Source: Sabellastarte sp. h YS-2021 (lineage: Eukaryota; Annelida; Polychaeta; Sabellida; Sabellidae). Taken from it: a stretch of DNA of 64,000 bases. This document shows positions 46,351-58,020 of the stretch, in pieces (position 1 is the first letter of the stretch; each line of letters opens with the position of its first letter). Made by a program: the position numbers and the translations under genes. The DNA lies in assembly GCA_964017235.1 (NCBI GenBank), contig OZ024934.1, positions 87,448,706-87,512,705 of the forward strand, read 5' to 3'. The notes beneath the pieces were generated by a model that was not told the DNA's origin, made no database searches, and saw nothing but the letters and a program-made list of their open reading frames with translations.

Positions 46351-46896
46351 ATCAAACCAAGTTTATATTAACAAGCTAAAATAAGGATTTTGTGTTAAGT
46401 TTTGTTAAGTGTCAAAGAAACACTTTATATGAGGCAAATTTTATATTCTTTACAACAAATGTGGGCAGAAATTGTGCTGTCTGTAGGATACACCACCTAG
46501 GATTTCTCTCAAATCAATTAAACTTTAGCCTACTTTAAATAATTTGAGTTTACCACCCCCACCTGTGGTCACACACAATCATATACATACAACCTGACAT
46601 GGCCATGTACACAGAATATTTGATGGAAAAAGGTTCTTTAAGACTTTTATCCCTGTTTCAGTTACCTGGAATTTATGACTAATATCACTTTCTTATGTAA
46701 CACCTGACGAGTTGGATGCTACGGCCTTGTCTTGTAATTAGTAGTCCTTATTTTGTACATTTCTTACAGTTTGAAAAGTTGCAAATAGTTTGGATAGTTG
46801 TGAAACACAAAGAATTATGACTCATTCAGCATTTTCAGATTTATGCCATATGCCTTTTGATTACTTTGAATTTTTCATTACATTATCAGCAGTTCG
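46351..46896. other. No gene or repeat recognised
   Basis: AT-rich sequence, nothing supported. Confidence 0.45.
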
Positions 46897-47037
46897 CAGT
46901 GGTGGGACATTTAGATGTGTGCTCGGTGTTAATCATTGGTGACTGTGTACAACTGCGGTTGGTCACTGACATTTTCTAAAATTCATTATTCATCTTAAAT
47001 CTTACCTTTTCTAATGTACCTCAAAATCTGCATATTT
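46897..47037. mobile_element. hAT-type element fragment, left part
   Basis: CAGTGGTGGGACATTTAG, then GGTGACTGTGTACAACTGCG, GGTTGGTCACTGAC, ATTTTCTAAAATTCATTATT and CATATTTTTA align with the left third of 30026-30429. It stops where element H begins, so H may have split it; the right part does not resume after 48112. Confidence 0.6.
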
Positions 47038-48112
47038 TTATATCCCGCCTGCGGCCAAAGGCTGTGGTCGGGAGATTATAAAACGCCTACCGTACGTGTA
47101 TGCGTCCATCCGTCCGTTCGTCACGTTTTTGCATAAACCTTAATATCTCTTTCATTTATGAAGATATCTTCACCAAATTTGCAGGGAATGTTTGTGGCTA
47201 TGAAAACATGTCTCTGAAAAATTTTAGCCTCATGTTGAAAAACAAAATGGCCACCATAGCTAATTGTTTGAAAATCATAAAGGTGCTCTAAATCTTGAAA
47301 TATTCCAGCTAGCTTCATCAAATTTGCACGAAAGCTATGTGCCTAGAAAAGCTAGCCTGATAGTAATTTTGGCCTAGTTCAAAAAACAAAATGGCCGCCA
47401 TATCACATGTTAAATGTCAAACGGGTTATCCTATTAAAAAGGCCTTATATCTCCTCAAATATTGCTCCTAGAGGTTCGGAATGTGAAAACAACTTGTAGG
47501 AAGTCATGGCCTGGGGATCTTTTCCAGGTCTTGAATTTGACCTTTGACCCCAGCTTCAAGGTTAAATGAGGTCATCACATTAAAACATCCTTATTTCTCC
47601 TTTATTATTGGTGCTATGGCTTCAGAATATAAAGACAGACCATCAAAAGTCCTGGCTTCAAATGTTTTGCCGGAGAAAAATTTTGGCCTTATTTTAAAAA
47701 ACAAAATGGCCGCCATAGCCAATTATTTACAAATCATTAAGTTGCTCTAAAACTTGAAATATTGCAGGTAGGCTCATCAAATATGCGCAAAATATATATG
47801 GCTAGGAAAGTTAGCCTGATAGTAATTTAGCCTAGTTTCAAAACCAAAATGGCCGTCATATCACATGTTAAATGGGATTATCCTATTAAAAAAGGTCTTA
47901 TATCTCCATTATTATTGCGACTAGGGGTTCCAAATGTGAAAACAACTTATACAAAGTCAAGGCCTAAGACTATTTTCCAATTGCTGACATTTGCCTTTGA
48001 CCCCTTCTTCAATGTCAAGTGGGGTTATCTTACTACAAAGGCCTTGTATCTCCTTTAGTTCTCCATTATTACTGATTCTAAGGCAGGAGATAACCGCTGC
48101 AGCAGTGGCCTT
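47038..48112. mobile_element. Element H, hairpin ends, about 457-bp repeat
   Basis: The left end is TATCCCGCCTGCGGCC with an imperfect hairpin (GGCC...GGTCGGGAGATTATA). The right end is AGGAGATAACCGCTGCAGC...GTGGCCTTGTTATCTC, a hairpin with stem GAGATAAC/GTTATCTC. Inside, a segment of about 457 bp occurs just over twice (AAAATGGCC(A/G)CCATAG at 47247 and 47703, AAAATGGCCG(C/T)CATATCAC at 47389 and 47847); 457 is close to three units of 152. Clauses such as TTTGACCTTTGACCCC and CTTCAAGGTTAAATGAGG recall families A and E. Confidence 0.55.
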
Positions 48113-48749
48113 GTTATCTCAACTTTTATGAACAGAGCTTGCAATTTTATGAGCACAATTTTACCTTGTCAACTTAATGATTCCCACTCTTTTACACTTA
48201 AATACCTCATCTAATTGATAAATATTCTCTCACTTTGTGAACTTAATTTCACTCTCCTAACATGTTTAAACAACAGGTTCTACTCTAAAATTACTATTTT
48301 AAATGTTTTATGAAATGATATAACATACCAAGGCCATCAACTAAAAAACCTTTGTATTCATTAACTTCCAATTCTCTCACCAGTGAACTCAGTGACAAGT
48401 ACATTTATGCCATATACATCTACAAACTTTTAATAACCTTCTCACTGTACCCAAGTCAACCAACAGAGTAATTAATTTTTAGATAAATTTATGTCACCTC
48501 AATACCCACCCACCTGCTTGCTTGATCTTGAGTTGCGAAAACTGGTCTACATTCAACAATCATTTTTGGTGCTCACTTTATATTCACTATTCTTTTCAAA
48601 CAGAAGAATTATGCTAAATAGAAGAGTTCTAATTAATAGTTGTCAAACTGCAGTGGACTGAAAACTGAAAAGATATCTCAACTGTGTTCAATATACAATG
48701 CTTAAAAATTTCAAGGAACAGTTTCATGAGATCACTTTTTTTAAATTTT

Positions 48750-48787
<38 letters not shown>

Positions 48788-48798
48788 CTTTCAGGAGA
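48113..48798. other. No gene; (TG)n microsatellite at 48753-48781
   Basis: AT-rich sequence with a pure TG dinucleotide run of about 13-14 repeats just before a 5S-derived SINE. Nothing else recognised. Confidence 0.6.
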
Positions 48799-49100
48799 AT
48801 TGCAGTGGCGTGAGGAGTACCTGTCTCATCACTGAAGTTAAGCGACAATAGGCCATATCATTAGCACTTGGATGGGTGTCCGTCTGGGTTCTGGTGCACT
48901 ATTCATGTCTCTGATGGCTTTGCAACTCTCACATGTAGACCGAAAGAACGTTTTTCGGCCTTGATTAGTGGAATTCAGGAAGACATTTTACCACAAAGTT
49001 GGACTGCATCTAATATTGCCACAAGTCTAGAACAACCACATTCAATGAATTTCTACTGTATTGGCCTGGGTTAATATGATGCAGCAATAAAATAAAATCC
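48799..49100 (+). mobile_element. 5S rRNA-derived SINE (SINE3 type), second copy
   Basis: CTGTCTCATCACTGAAGTTA followed by AGCG and TTAGCACTTGGATGGGTGTC, CGTCTGGG matches the 3' half of 5S rRNA better than the copy at 46190. The tail has TCTCTGATGGCTTTGC and GTAGACCGAAAGAACGTTTT, parallel to the first copy, and ends near 49095 in an A-rich CAATAAAATAAAATCC. Possibly full length. Confidence 0.8.
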
Positions 49101-49199
49101 AATGCAAAACACCAAGAATGTACCTTTTAAGCTCTCTCGTCATTATACATGCTGGCAAGCAAGATGAAGGCTGTATGTGTCCAATATCGCCCATTGCCA

Positions 49200-49670
49200 C
49201 TGGACTCAAAAGAGTTGATTTTTTTTAAATGTTTTGCCGCCGGGGCGTTTATACAAATAAATATGGTATTTCAAAGATCTCCGCTATGAATGGACAGAAA
49301 ACGGTTTTTGAAAAAATCTGATAGAGGAATATGTATACCCTACAGGCCAATAAATTCTTTGAAATTGCTCTATATGATAAAGTCAAACACTTCGTCGAAA
49401 TCGCTCCATCTTGTACCATTTCTGAGATATTAAAGATTTTACATTTTCATTGTTAAGAAAAAATGTAATGGGTAGTTAAGCGTGAATAAGTTAGCCATTT
49501 TGTATTGGATCACTACCAAAACTAAATGAAATTTTTGCCAGGGCTACTGCATACATGTGCCAAATTTGAAGGGAATTCGCCCAGTGGTTGCTGAGCTATA
49601 GCCCCCAGAAAGTGTGGGAGACAGCAGAAGGTTCATTCCAATTAATGTGTAGTACACTGGAAAAGATAAT
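49200..49670. repeat. Family I-like repeat, right part without hairpin
   Basis: Contains TTCGTCGAAATCGCTCCATC, TCTGAGATATTAAAGATTTT, ATTGGATCACTACCAAAACT and GGCTACTGCATACATGTGCC, AAATTTGAAGGGAATTCGCCC. These align with 2.2-2.5 kb and with 55.3-55.8 kb. No terminal hairpin follows. No other feature. Confidence 0.5.
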
Positions 49671-49716
49671 ACTCACAAAAATATAGAACATTTGTTGCAT
49701 AGATTATTATTTTTAT

Positions 49717-50167
49717 TAGTGCAGTAACGACGCGGCTCGACTTGGTCATAGTCGGTCGTGAGTGTTAAAATTACGACACGTCGGTTCATATATTATAAAG
49801 ATCGATTTTTCATCAAAATCTTTATAGTACACAAAATACTACCTACCTTATAAAATCTTATGATAATTTGCATTTTTAAAGAAAGCAATAACATTTTTAA
49901 GTTGTCACGGATTTCAAGTGGAAACAACAATGACTTCTTCCCTCAATTTTTTAACCGCAAATATAAATTCTCGCGAGATTCAGTACTTTATTGCCTAGGG
50001 TCAAAGATCAAACGACAGAAATTCGTTTTTTATTTAAAACCGGCTAATTAATAAAGTATATTTCTTCTGAAGTCCTTTATCAACACTAGTACGACTTTCG
50101 TCGGTTCACCGTCGTCTATTAGTTCCGACGCGTCGACTCTAGTATTTCTTCACGACTTACAGCACTA
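49717..50167. mobile_element. hAT-type non-autonomous element with perfect TSD
   Basis: Perfect 8-bp TSD ATTTTTAT (49709-49716 and 50168-50175). Ends TAGTGCAGTAACGACGCGG and, from the right, TAGTGCTGTAAGTCGTGAAG. CG-rich subterminal words (GTCGGT, ACGACG, GACGCGTCGAC) sit near both ends, while the middle is AT-rich. No transposase. Confidence 0.87.
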
Positions 50168-50412
50168 ATTTTTATTATCATTATTAGGATGTGTATTGTT
50201 TGAGAAAAAAAAATTACATTTTTAAAATAGGATTGTTTATAATATATCACAATTTAAAACTTATGATGTTCCAGTGTTAAGTAAGGCTATAGAATAATCA
50301 TTTTGGGACATTTGGGCCCAAAAATAAACAATAGCATCATTATATAAAGTGTATTTGAGCCATGGTCAACTTTAGCCAAACAGAGATTTCAGAAATTATC
50401 ATCAACAAAATA

Positions 50413-52779
50413 AACTAGACCTATCGCATCGGAGAACCGATGCAAATTGTATCCACCAGAAGAAAACTCACCAAAGCCATTCTAACATCGCTTAACCTTG
50501 AAGGAGAAGTCCAAGGTGAAATCTGACCATATCAAAAGATTCTTAGCCCATGATTTCCTATAGGTTGGTGTGACACTGCAAACCTCTAGGAATTCGAATA
50601 AGCAAGATATAAACACTAATTTTGGCAATCCTCATTTGACCTTGAAAGAAGGGCCAAAGGTCAAATCCGATCACACCAAAAGATTCCCAGCCCATGATTT
50701 CCTAGATTTTGGTTTCCATTCCAAAGCTCTAGGACCAATAATAAGCGAGTTATAAGCACTTTTAAGTTTGGCTATCCTCGTTTGACCTTGATGAAGGGTA
50801 CAAGGTCAAATCCGACCACAGCAATAGATTCCCAGCACATGATTTTGTGTACTATCCTCGTTTGACGTTGAAGGAGGGGTCTAAGGTCAAATCCGACCAC
50901 AGCAATAGATTCCCAGCCCATGATTTTCTATATGTTGGTTTACCATCCCAAACCTCTAGGACCGATAATAAGCGAGTTATAAGCACTTTTAAGTTTGGCT
51001 ATCCTCATTTGACCTTGAAGGAGGGGTCCAAGGTCAAATCCGACCGCAGCAATAGATTCCCAGCCCATGATTTCCTATAGTTTGGTTTACCATGCCAAAC
51101 CTCTAGGACCGATAATAAGCGAGTTATAAGCACTTTTAAGTTTGGCTATCCTTGAAGGAGGGTCCAAGGTCAAATCCGACCACACAAAAAGATTCCCAGC
51201 CCATGATTTTCTATAGGTTGGTTTACCATCCTAAACCATCCTAAACCTCTAGGACCAATAATAAGCGCGCTATAAGCACATTTAAGTTTGGCTGTGCTCG
51301 TTTGACCTTGAAGGAGGGGTCCAAGGTCAAATCCAACCACACCAAAAGACTCCCAGCCCATGATTTCCTATAGGTTGGTTTACCATCTCAAACCTCTAGG
51401 ACCAATAATAAGTGAGTTATAAGCACTTTTAAGTTTGGCTATCCTCATTTGACCTTGAAGGAGGGGTCCAAGGTGAAATCCGACCACACCAAAAGATTCC
51501 CGGCCCATGATTTCCTACAGGTTGGTTTACCATCCCAAACCTCTGACCGTGAAGGAGGGGTCCAAGGTCAAATCTGACCACACCAAAAGATTCCCAGCCC
51601 ATGATTTCCTATAGGTTGGTTTACCATCCCAAACCTCTAGGACCAATAATAAGCGAGTTATAAGCACTTTTAACTTTGGCTATCCCCGTTTGACCTTGAA
51701 GGAGGGGTCCAAGGTCAAATCCAACCACACCAAAAGATTCCCAGCCCATGATTTCCAATAGGTTGGTTTACCATCCTAAACCTCTACGACCAATAATAAG
51801 CGAGTTATGAGCACTTTTAAGTTTGGCTATCCTCCTTTGACCTTGAAGGAGGGGTCCAAGGTCAAATCCGACCACACCAAAAGATTCCCAGCCCATGATT
51901 TCCTATAGGTTGGTTTACCATCCTAAACCTCTACGACCAATAATAAGCGAGTTATGAGCACTTTTAAGTTTGGCTATCCTCCTTTGACCTTGAAGGAGGG
52001 GTCCAAGGTCAAATCCGACCACACCAAAAGATTCCCAGCCCATGATTTCCTATAGGTTGGTTTACCATCCGAAACCTCTAGGACCAATAATAAGCGAGTT
52101 ATAAGCACTTTTAAGTTTGGCTATGCTCGTTTGACCTTGAAGGAGGGGTCCAGGGTCGAATCCGACCACACCAAAAGATTCCCAGCCCATGATTTCCAAT
52201 AGGTTGGTTTACCATCCCAAACCTCTAGGACCAATAATAAGCGACTTATAAGCACTTTTAAGTTTGGCTATCCTCGTTTGACCTTGAAGGAGGGGTCCAA
52301 GGTCAAATCAGACCACACTAAAAGACTCCCAGCCCATGATTTCCTAAAGGTTGGTTTACCATCCCAAACCTCTAGGACCAATAATAAGCGAGTTATAAGC
52401 ACTTTTCATGACTGCAAAGAAATGCCTGTGGCGGCCATCTTGCTTTTCAAAATGAGGCCAAAAATATTCCCAGTCAAGATTTTATAATGAGGAACATATC
52501 CTGCGAATTTGAGATCTCTACTTATAATACCCTTTGCTCTAGAGGGCCACCAAAAGTCCTTGTTTAAAGTCGAAAAACACCCGTGGCCGCCATCTTGTTT
52601 TTCAAAATGAGGCCAAAAACATTCCCAGGCAAGATTTTATGGTTATGAATATATCCTGCAAATTTGAGAAGGCTAGCTATAATATTTTTTTCGTTAGAGC
52701 GGTAACGGTGAAATGTCTCTACACACTGCGGTGGCGGCGGCGTAACGAAGTCAAATCCATAGTATCCACCGGATACAAT
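50413..52779 (+). mobile_element. Hairpin-ended tandem-repeat element, family A, second complete copy
   Basis: The left end AACTAGACCTATCGCATCGG with stem GCATCGG/CCGATGC and GTATCCACC matches 4794. The 147-bp array (about 50490-52410) has roughly 13 units, several with internal deletions. The tail carries two successive GTGGC(G/C)GCCATCTTG blocks (52430 and 52584), then TGGCGGCGGCGTAACGAAGT and the right end TATCCACCGGATACAAT. Compared with 4794-6912 the array has a different unit number and GGGGTCC- instead of GGGGCCC-type units, so the two copies amplified separately. Confidence 0.75.
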
Positions 52780-53825
52780 GAACAAGATAACATGATGCAT
52801 AATGTAATATTCATGTACAGTGCAATTCAGTGTATGTTTCATTTGGTCAAAGAAATTTATTATAAATAGAAAATAAAAACATTTTACATAATCGGTATTT
52901 TCACACTTTATAACTTCAGAACATATTTCAGACAAATACATAATGCCCTCTTTATATTGATATTGCTGACACTATTAGCCAACAATGCAGACATGTTTCA
53001 TCATTCCTTATGCCATCAATAATCTTTGACAATTATATATATATTTCAATCAGAAACCTAAAATGCCTTTCAACCTAAATGACATATTAATTCTGAATCA
53101 TGCAGTTATCCTTTTTTTTTTTTTTTTATTCTCCACCACCAGATATATCCATCATTCAAATTACCACATAGAAAACTGCCAGAAAGTTCTCAAGACTCAT
53201 ACTTAATCTATTTCAGTGAGTCACATCATAATAGCTTTCCACTAGTTCATAGAGCACTGTAAGAATTCCATCAGCACATGTGCAAACCCTATCACAAGAA
53301 CCATACACTCTGTGGCTGATAAATAAGGGAGTTCTTCAAATGTTTCTCTTTAACTAAGTTCATGCAGGTTAAATAGGATTTTTTTTCATTCCTATATGCA
53401 TTAGGGGAGAAGCAGCCATCCCCTAATCTAAAATAAATACAGTTGACTCTGTATCAGAGTAACTAAGTAAAATATACAAAAATAAAATAATGATTGTTGG
53501 ACTGCCAAATTATCAAAAGCCAATAACGCCAAACATTTCCTTTTATCAAAAGTGAAAATGGGCTCACACTTTATGCCAAGTCACATTGTTTTTACCATTT
53601 TTCCATAATCATCAGAAGTGCATGCTTTGTGGGTTTTTTTCAGTAAGTTACTTTATGAGGTTGGATTCCATTTCATTGTATTACCATAAAGACGGTTTAG
53701 TCCTGGATAAAGCCTAAAGGAAAGCAAGTGAACCAATAAGGTACACTGATCCTTCAACATTAAAGTTTACAGAACAAGCAATCAGTGCCTGTGAACGGGC
53801 TCTGTGTCAGGTGACTGCGTGTTTT
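52780..53825. other. No gene or repeat recognised
   Basis: AT-rich sequence with a poly-T run at about 53109-53127. No coding similarity found. Confidence 0.5.
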
Positions 53826-53829
53826 GAGT

Positions 53830-55060
53830 TTCCGATTAGAAATGAAAGAACTTTTCGAGCTACAAGTGATTTACTGAACAGAGAGAATCTCAAAGTAGAT
53901 TTTGTTCAGCTATGCAATGAGTTAAAGGGCTGCAATTTTACTGTGGTATAGCTGACTCAAAAGTAGGTTAATAACACATTTAAAGAAAATACTGTAAATG
54001 CAATAGTTATCAAGTTACAATTGATTTACTCAACAGTGATAACCTCAAAGTAGCTATTACACAGCTATGTAATGAGCTACAGGTCTGAAATTGTACTATG
54101 TTATAGCTTACCCAAAAGTAGGTGAACGATATATTTAAACAAAATACTGTAAATGCAATAGTTTTCAAGTTACAACTGATTTACTCAACAGTGAGAACCT
54201 AAAAATAGCTATTGCTCAACTATGCCATGAGCTGTAGGTCTGTAATTTCACTATGTTATAGCTGACCAAAAATTAGGTGAATAACATATTTACACAAAAT
54301 GCTCCAAATGCAATAGTTTTCAAGTTACAACTGATTTACTCAATAGTGATAACCTCAAAGTAGCTATTACTCAGCTATGCAATGAGCTACAGGTCTGAAA
54401 TTTTACTATGTTGTAGCTGACCCAAAAGTAACTGAAGAACATATTTACACAAATTTCTGTATATGCAATAGTTTTCAAGTTATAGGTGATTTTACTCATT
54501 ACGGGAGGTACTGAAAAATCAGAAAGTAGCTATTACTCACTTGGCTATTGGGATAGACACTCAATTTATTCACCATGTTGTAGCTATGGAAAAAAGTACC
54601 TGATAGTGTTGGGACTCGCCTCCAACTTTCAGGGTCAATTATTTGTCCATTTTACCGACCAATGATCGACCCCCAATCGATTATTTTACTCCACTGTTGA
54701 TCATTAATTAAGAAACACTTTCCGGGATAAAGTATCGGTCAATCCGGTCAAAATAACGGTGTTCCGACATTTAGAATCTACCAAAAGTACCCACTTCCTG
54801 TAAATTTGGCGGTAGATATAAACAAACTCAAAATTCAAGATTAAACTGACAGTTTTTTAAGTAAAAATACCTAAAATATGTTAAAAATATGTGGATATTG
54901 AGGCACAGTAGGAAAGGTAAGATTTAAGCTGAAAATTCGATTATTAGAAAACGACAATGACAAGTCTTTGTACACTGTCACCGACGAATAATCTACCATT
55001 CGTTTAATCATCCCAACACTAGTAGCTGAATAACATATTTTAGTGGTGGGACCGTTTGCA
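53830..55060 (+). repeat. Family B 155-bp array, diverged, split by a hAT-type element
   Basis: About five B units (GATTTACTGAACAG near 53868, GATTTACTCAACAGTGA near 54023 and 54178, GATTTACTCAATAGTGA near 54332) end with the divergent ATTTTACTCATTACGGGAG unit. At 54604 a hAT-type element interrupts the word GTAGCTGAATAACATATTTT, which resumes at 55022. After about 55041 another hAT-like start, TAGTGGTGGGACCG, appears without a partner. Confidence 0.75.
54604..55021. mobile_element. hAT-type non-autonomous element in a B repeat
   Basis: Flanked by GTACCTGA (54596-54603) and GTAGCTGA (55022-55029); intact B units read AAAAAAGTAGCTGAATAAC, confirming the empty site. Ends TAGTGTTGGGACTCGCCTCC and, from the right, TAGTGTTGGGATGATTAAACG. 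It is the inverted-orientation relative of 30026-30429 (shared GGTCGATCATTGG-like, CCGGTCAAAATAACGGTGTT-like and ACTGACAGTTTT words). No transposase. Confidence 0.88.
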
Positions 55061-55104
55061 GAAATCAAAACCGGTTACCGGGGCTTTGGAACCAACAAAA
55101 TCCG

Positions 55105-55792
55105 GTAAAGTAGCCAATGAGAAAATTGGGATAAGTGTTGAAATTTTCAAACTATGAAAATAGGGATGGCTACTCTGCAGAGATACCCTCCAGGTCAAAA
55201 ATTTCATTGAAATTACTCTATCTAGCACAGTTTTGCGAGATGTTAGCATTTCTGTGTTTTGCAATATTTGCGAAAAATTCGAAAATTCAAAATGGCCGCC
55301 ATTTTTTGAAAATTGGCATGGCTACTCTGCAGAGATACCCTGTGGGTCAAAAATTTCATCGAAATCGCTCTATCTCGCATGGTTTTCGAGATATAAGCAT
55401 TTTTGTGTTTTCCTTATTTGGAAAATTCGTAATGATTAATTAATCATTAATTACCCGGCCATTTCTTAACCAATCACTGCCAAAATCTAATGATTTCCAG
55501 ATTTTAATAGAATGAATGTATTTGCCAAGTTTGAGGTGAATTGATAAAATTCCTTTCAAGTTATCATCCTGATAAATTTACCCTTCGAAAAAAACACATT
55601 TTTGGTCATGTGACCTCTCTGATTGGTCGAAATGTCACTGCAGCCTATTCAAAAAAATTCCCAACGGCTACTGCAAACACCTGCCAAATTTGAAAAGAAT
55701 CCGCCCAACGGTCACACAGTTATAAGGAAAACGAAATGCGGAGCCTAATTCTCTCCCATACTCAAATAAGCGTCCCACAAGGGACGCTTAAT
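55105..55792 (+). mobile_element. Family I element with terminal hairpin
   Basis: Two units of 152 bp (TGGCTACTCTGCAGAGATACC at 55167 and 55319) with AATCGCTCTATCTCGCATGG and AAAATGGCCGCCATTTTTTG, then TGGTCATGTGACCTCTCTGA, GGCTACTGCAAACACCTGCC and a perfect terminal hairpin TAAGCGTCCC/GGGACGCTTA ending near 55792. The hairpin is nearly that of family F, so the two share a right terminus. Confidence 0.65.
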
Positions 55793-56975
55793 GAAAGACA
55801 CATATAAGGGGGTTTACTGTATATTAGTTAAATATTATAGAAGATTACCAAGATATTTTACTTGGAAATGACATTGAATTTGACATTTAAATATTGACAC
55901 TGAAACTCTGAACCAGGTATGAATAATATTGAAATATCCATGACACAGACACTATCTGAATTGCACCTAAATATTTCTAACATTTTATCGTGAGACCGTA
56001 GTTATTAATCATCCTCTGAAAAGAGACACCAGAGTGTGCCTTGGTCTGATGACAAAGACACAGAGGTCACCTCAGGATGAACTACAGTGAAGGTGTGGGT
56101 GGCTCATTTCTTAGTGCATTTCTGCAGTAAAGAAACCACAGATTCTATTTTTGTCATCATTCATAGGGTTTCTGTGGTTCTCCTAGCTGATGATTCTTCC
56201 AGCCCCCCCCCCCCCCCCCCTCGCCTCCAATTATCATTTTTGAGACAAAAGTAGGTTAATTTATTTCTTCAGATGGTAAGAGGGTATTATAAGAATGTCT
56301 GCCCACCATCACATAATTTAGCTTTGCAAGAAATAGTAATATTTTGAGAGTCTTAATAATGAAAAATCTATTGCCCACAATATTTAATTCCACAAAACCA
56401 CAACACAAGGTCAAATACATTTTTCAGCAACAAGGTTTCAACATGACAAAACATAAACAAAATTCTTTCTGACCTAATTAAAATTCTGATCTTGTGACAT
56501 GACGAATAGTTAATTAAATGAATAAAAGAGCTGGAAAAAGTGATAATATTGGCACCCAAATAAATGCTTACCATCACTTAATTCTCTTTCACTGGTACTA
56601 TGTAACTGTTAGTATAAAATTGTCAGATTTTATAGAAAAATCTCATTGATTCTAAACTGGTTTTGACATTGGATTTATGTGTTAAAATTCAGCTTTGTAT
56701 TTCAAAAAACAAGTGTCGAATTTTTGTGATCATCCAGTTTACCTTCTTGAAGCTTTAAAGGTCACAGTTGCAATTTTAAGTCCCTTGGTTTGATGAAATA
56801 TTGACCCAATAAAGGGTCAAAAGGGATAAAAAAATGTCCTTTATAATATTATACAAAGCAGTGTTTGTCTTTTTCTAAAAGCAAATATGGAAAACTACCG
56901 GGATCGCTCATTGTTACCTCTAGAAGATAAAGGTAGATTTTGCGAAAGTGGGGACAGGTGTTTAAATGATCATCT
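55793..56975. other. No gene; poly-C run at 56203-56220
   Basis: AT-rich sequence. A C18 run lies at 56203. A short candidate exon on the minus strand around 56564-56600, with AG and GTAAGC borders, shows no similarity to SHOC2. Otherwise nothing recognised. Confidence 0.5.
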
Positions 56976-58020
56976 ACTAGACCAAGGATAGCAAAGGCCA
57001 CGTAATATGGTTTTGAAGATAAACAGCATTTTTCGAGATGGCGGCCGAAAGTAAAAAAATTCTAAATTATTTACAGACATTAAAGTCCTCATTATCTAGT
57101 GGGGCCAACATTTACCAGAAATCAATCTATCTGTTACAATTTTCGAGATTATTATTATGTATTTATACTCAGCGCAATATCTCCATATACTACAGGACTC
57201 AAAGCGCTATTTAACCAATATGACTGTACAGGTACAACCCCAACTCACAAGTAACTGACATTCCCCTAACTGGAAGATAGAGGCTCAAGGATGACCATTT
57301 ATCAACGTCCTTGAGGTTCTTTAACCTGCCACTGGGGATAGGACCCAATGACAGAGGACCGCCATTTTAAGTGGTCATCCGAGCCACTATGTATCTGCCT
57401 GTACCTGGGATTCTGAGTTCCTCTGAGTTCCTAGACAAGTGTGTTACCCGCTAGGCCACAGTGGCAGATGAGATACATGACCTTTCCGTTTCCGTTCCAA
57501 ACTTTGGAAAAGTCTTAATTTGTCAGAGGTCCTAGAGGATTACTCCTCAGTTCTCCTGTGCATCCAAAAATTCCCTAAAATCGCTCTATCTCTTTGGTTT
57601 TTTCAAGACAACTGACATTTTCGATTTGGTAAAATTCAAGATGGTGGAGAAAATTCCGAAAAGTCTATAAATTTTTCAGAGGTGCTAGAGGAGTAGTCTT
57701 TGGTACCCTAATGGGTACAAAATTTGCCTGAAATCGCTCTATCTCTTATGGTTTTCAAGAAAAATTACATTTTCCTTTTCCGCCAAAATTCAAGATGGCA
57801 GCCAAAATTTGGAAAAGTCTAAATTTTTCAGAGGTCCTTGACAAGTAGTCCTTAGTACCCTGGAGGGGTCTAAAATTTGCCTGAAATTGCTCCATCTCTT
57901 ACTGTTTCCATTTCAGCCAAAATTCAAGATGGCAGCCAAAATTCGAAAAATTCTACTTTTTTCACAAGCCACAAAGGAATAACTCTAAGTACCCAGGGGG
58001 CTTCAAAATTTGCCCAAAAT
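56976..58020 (+). repeat. Family I-like array with left terminus, holding a SINE
   Basis: The left end ACTAGACCAAGGATAGC, then AAAGGCCACGTAATATGG and AAGATAAACAGCATTTTTCG, echoes the head of the composite cassettes. The body has units of about 140-150 bp with TCTAAATTTTTCAGAGGTCC, AATCGCTCTATCTCT and CAAGATGG(C/T)(A/G)G (57620s, 57790s, 57930s). A SINE is inserted at about 57148-57470. Confidence 0.6.
57148..57470 (-). mobile_element. tRNA-derived SINE with GCGCT tail
   Basis: On the minus strand it begins TGCCACTGTGGCCTAGCGGG, TAACACACTTGTCTAGG (A-box-like) with a degenerate B box (GAACTCAGAATCCC). A body of about 200 bp follows, ending in the common tail AATAGCGCTTTGAGTCCTG, TATTGCGCTGAGTATAAATA and a short ATAATAAT run. 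The standard anatomy of an old tRNA SINE, inserted in a family I repeat. Confidence 0.75.

Noticed and set aside
56564-56600. Possible short minus-strand exon with AG and GTAAGC borders
   Set aside because: The 34 bases encode no leucine-rich repeat or other recognised sequence, and phase does not fit the SHOC2 exon at 41514.
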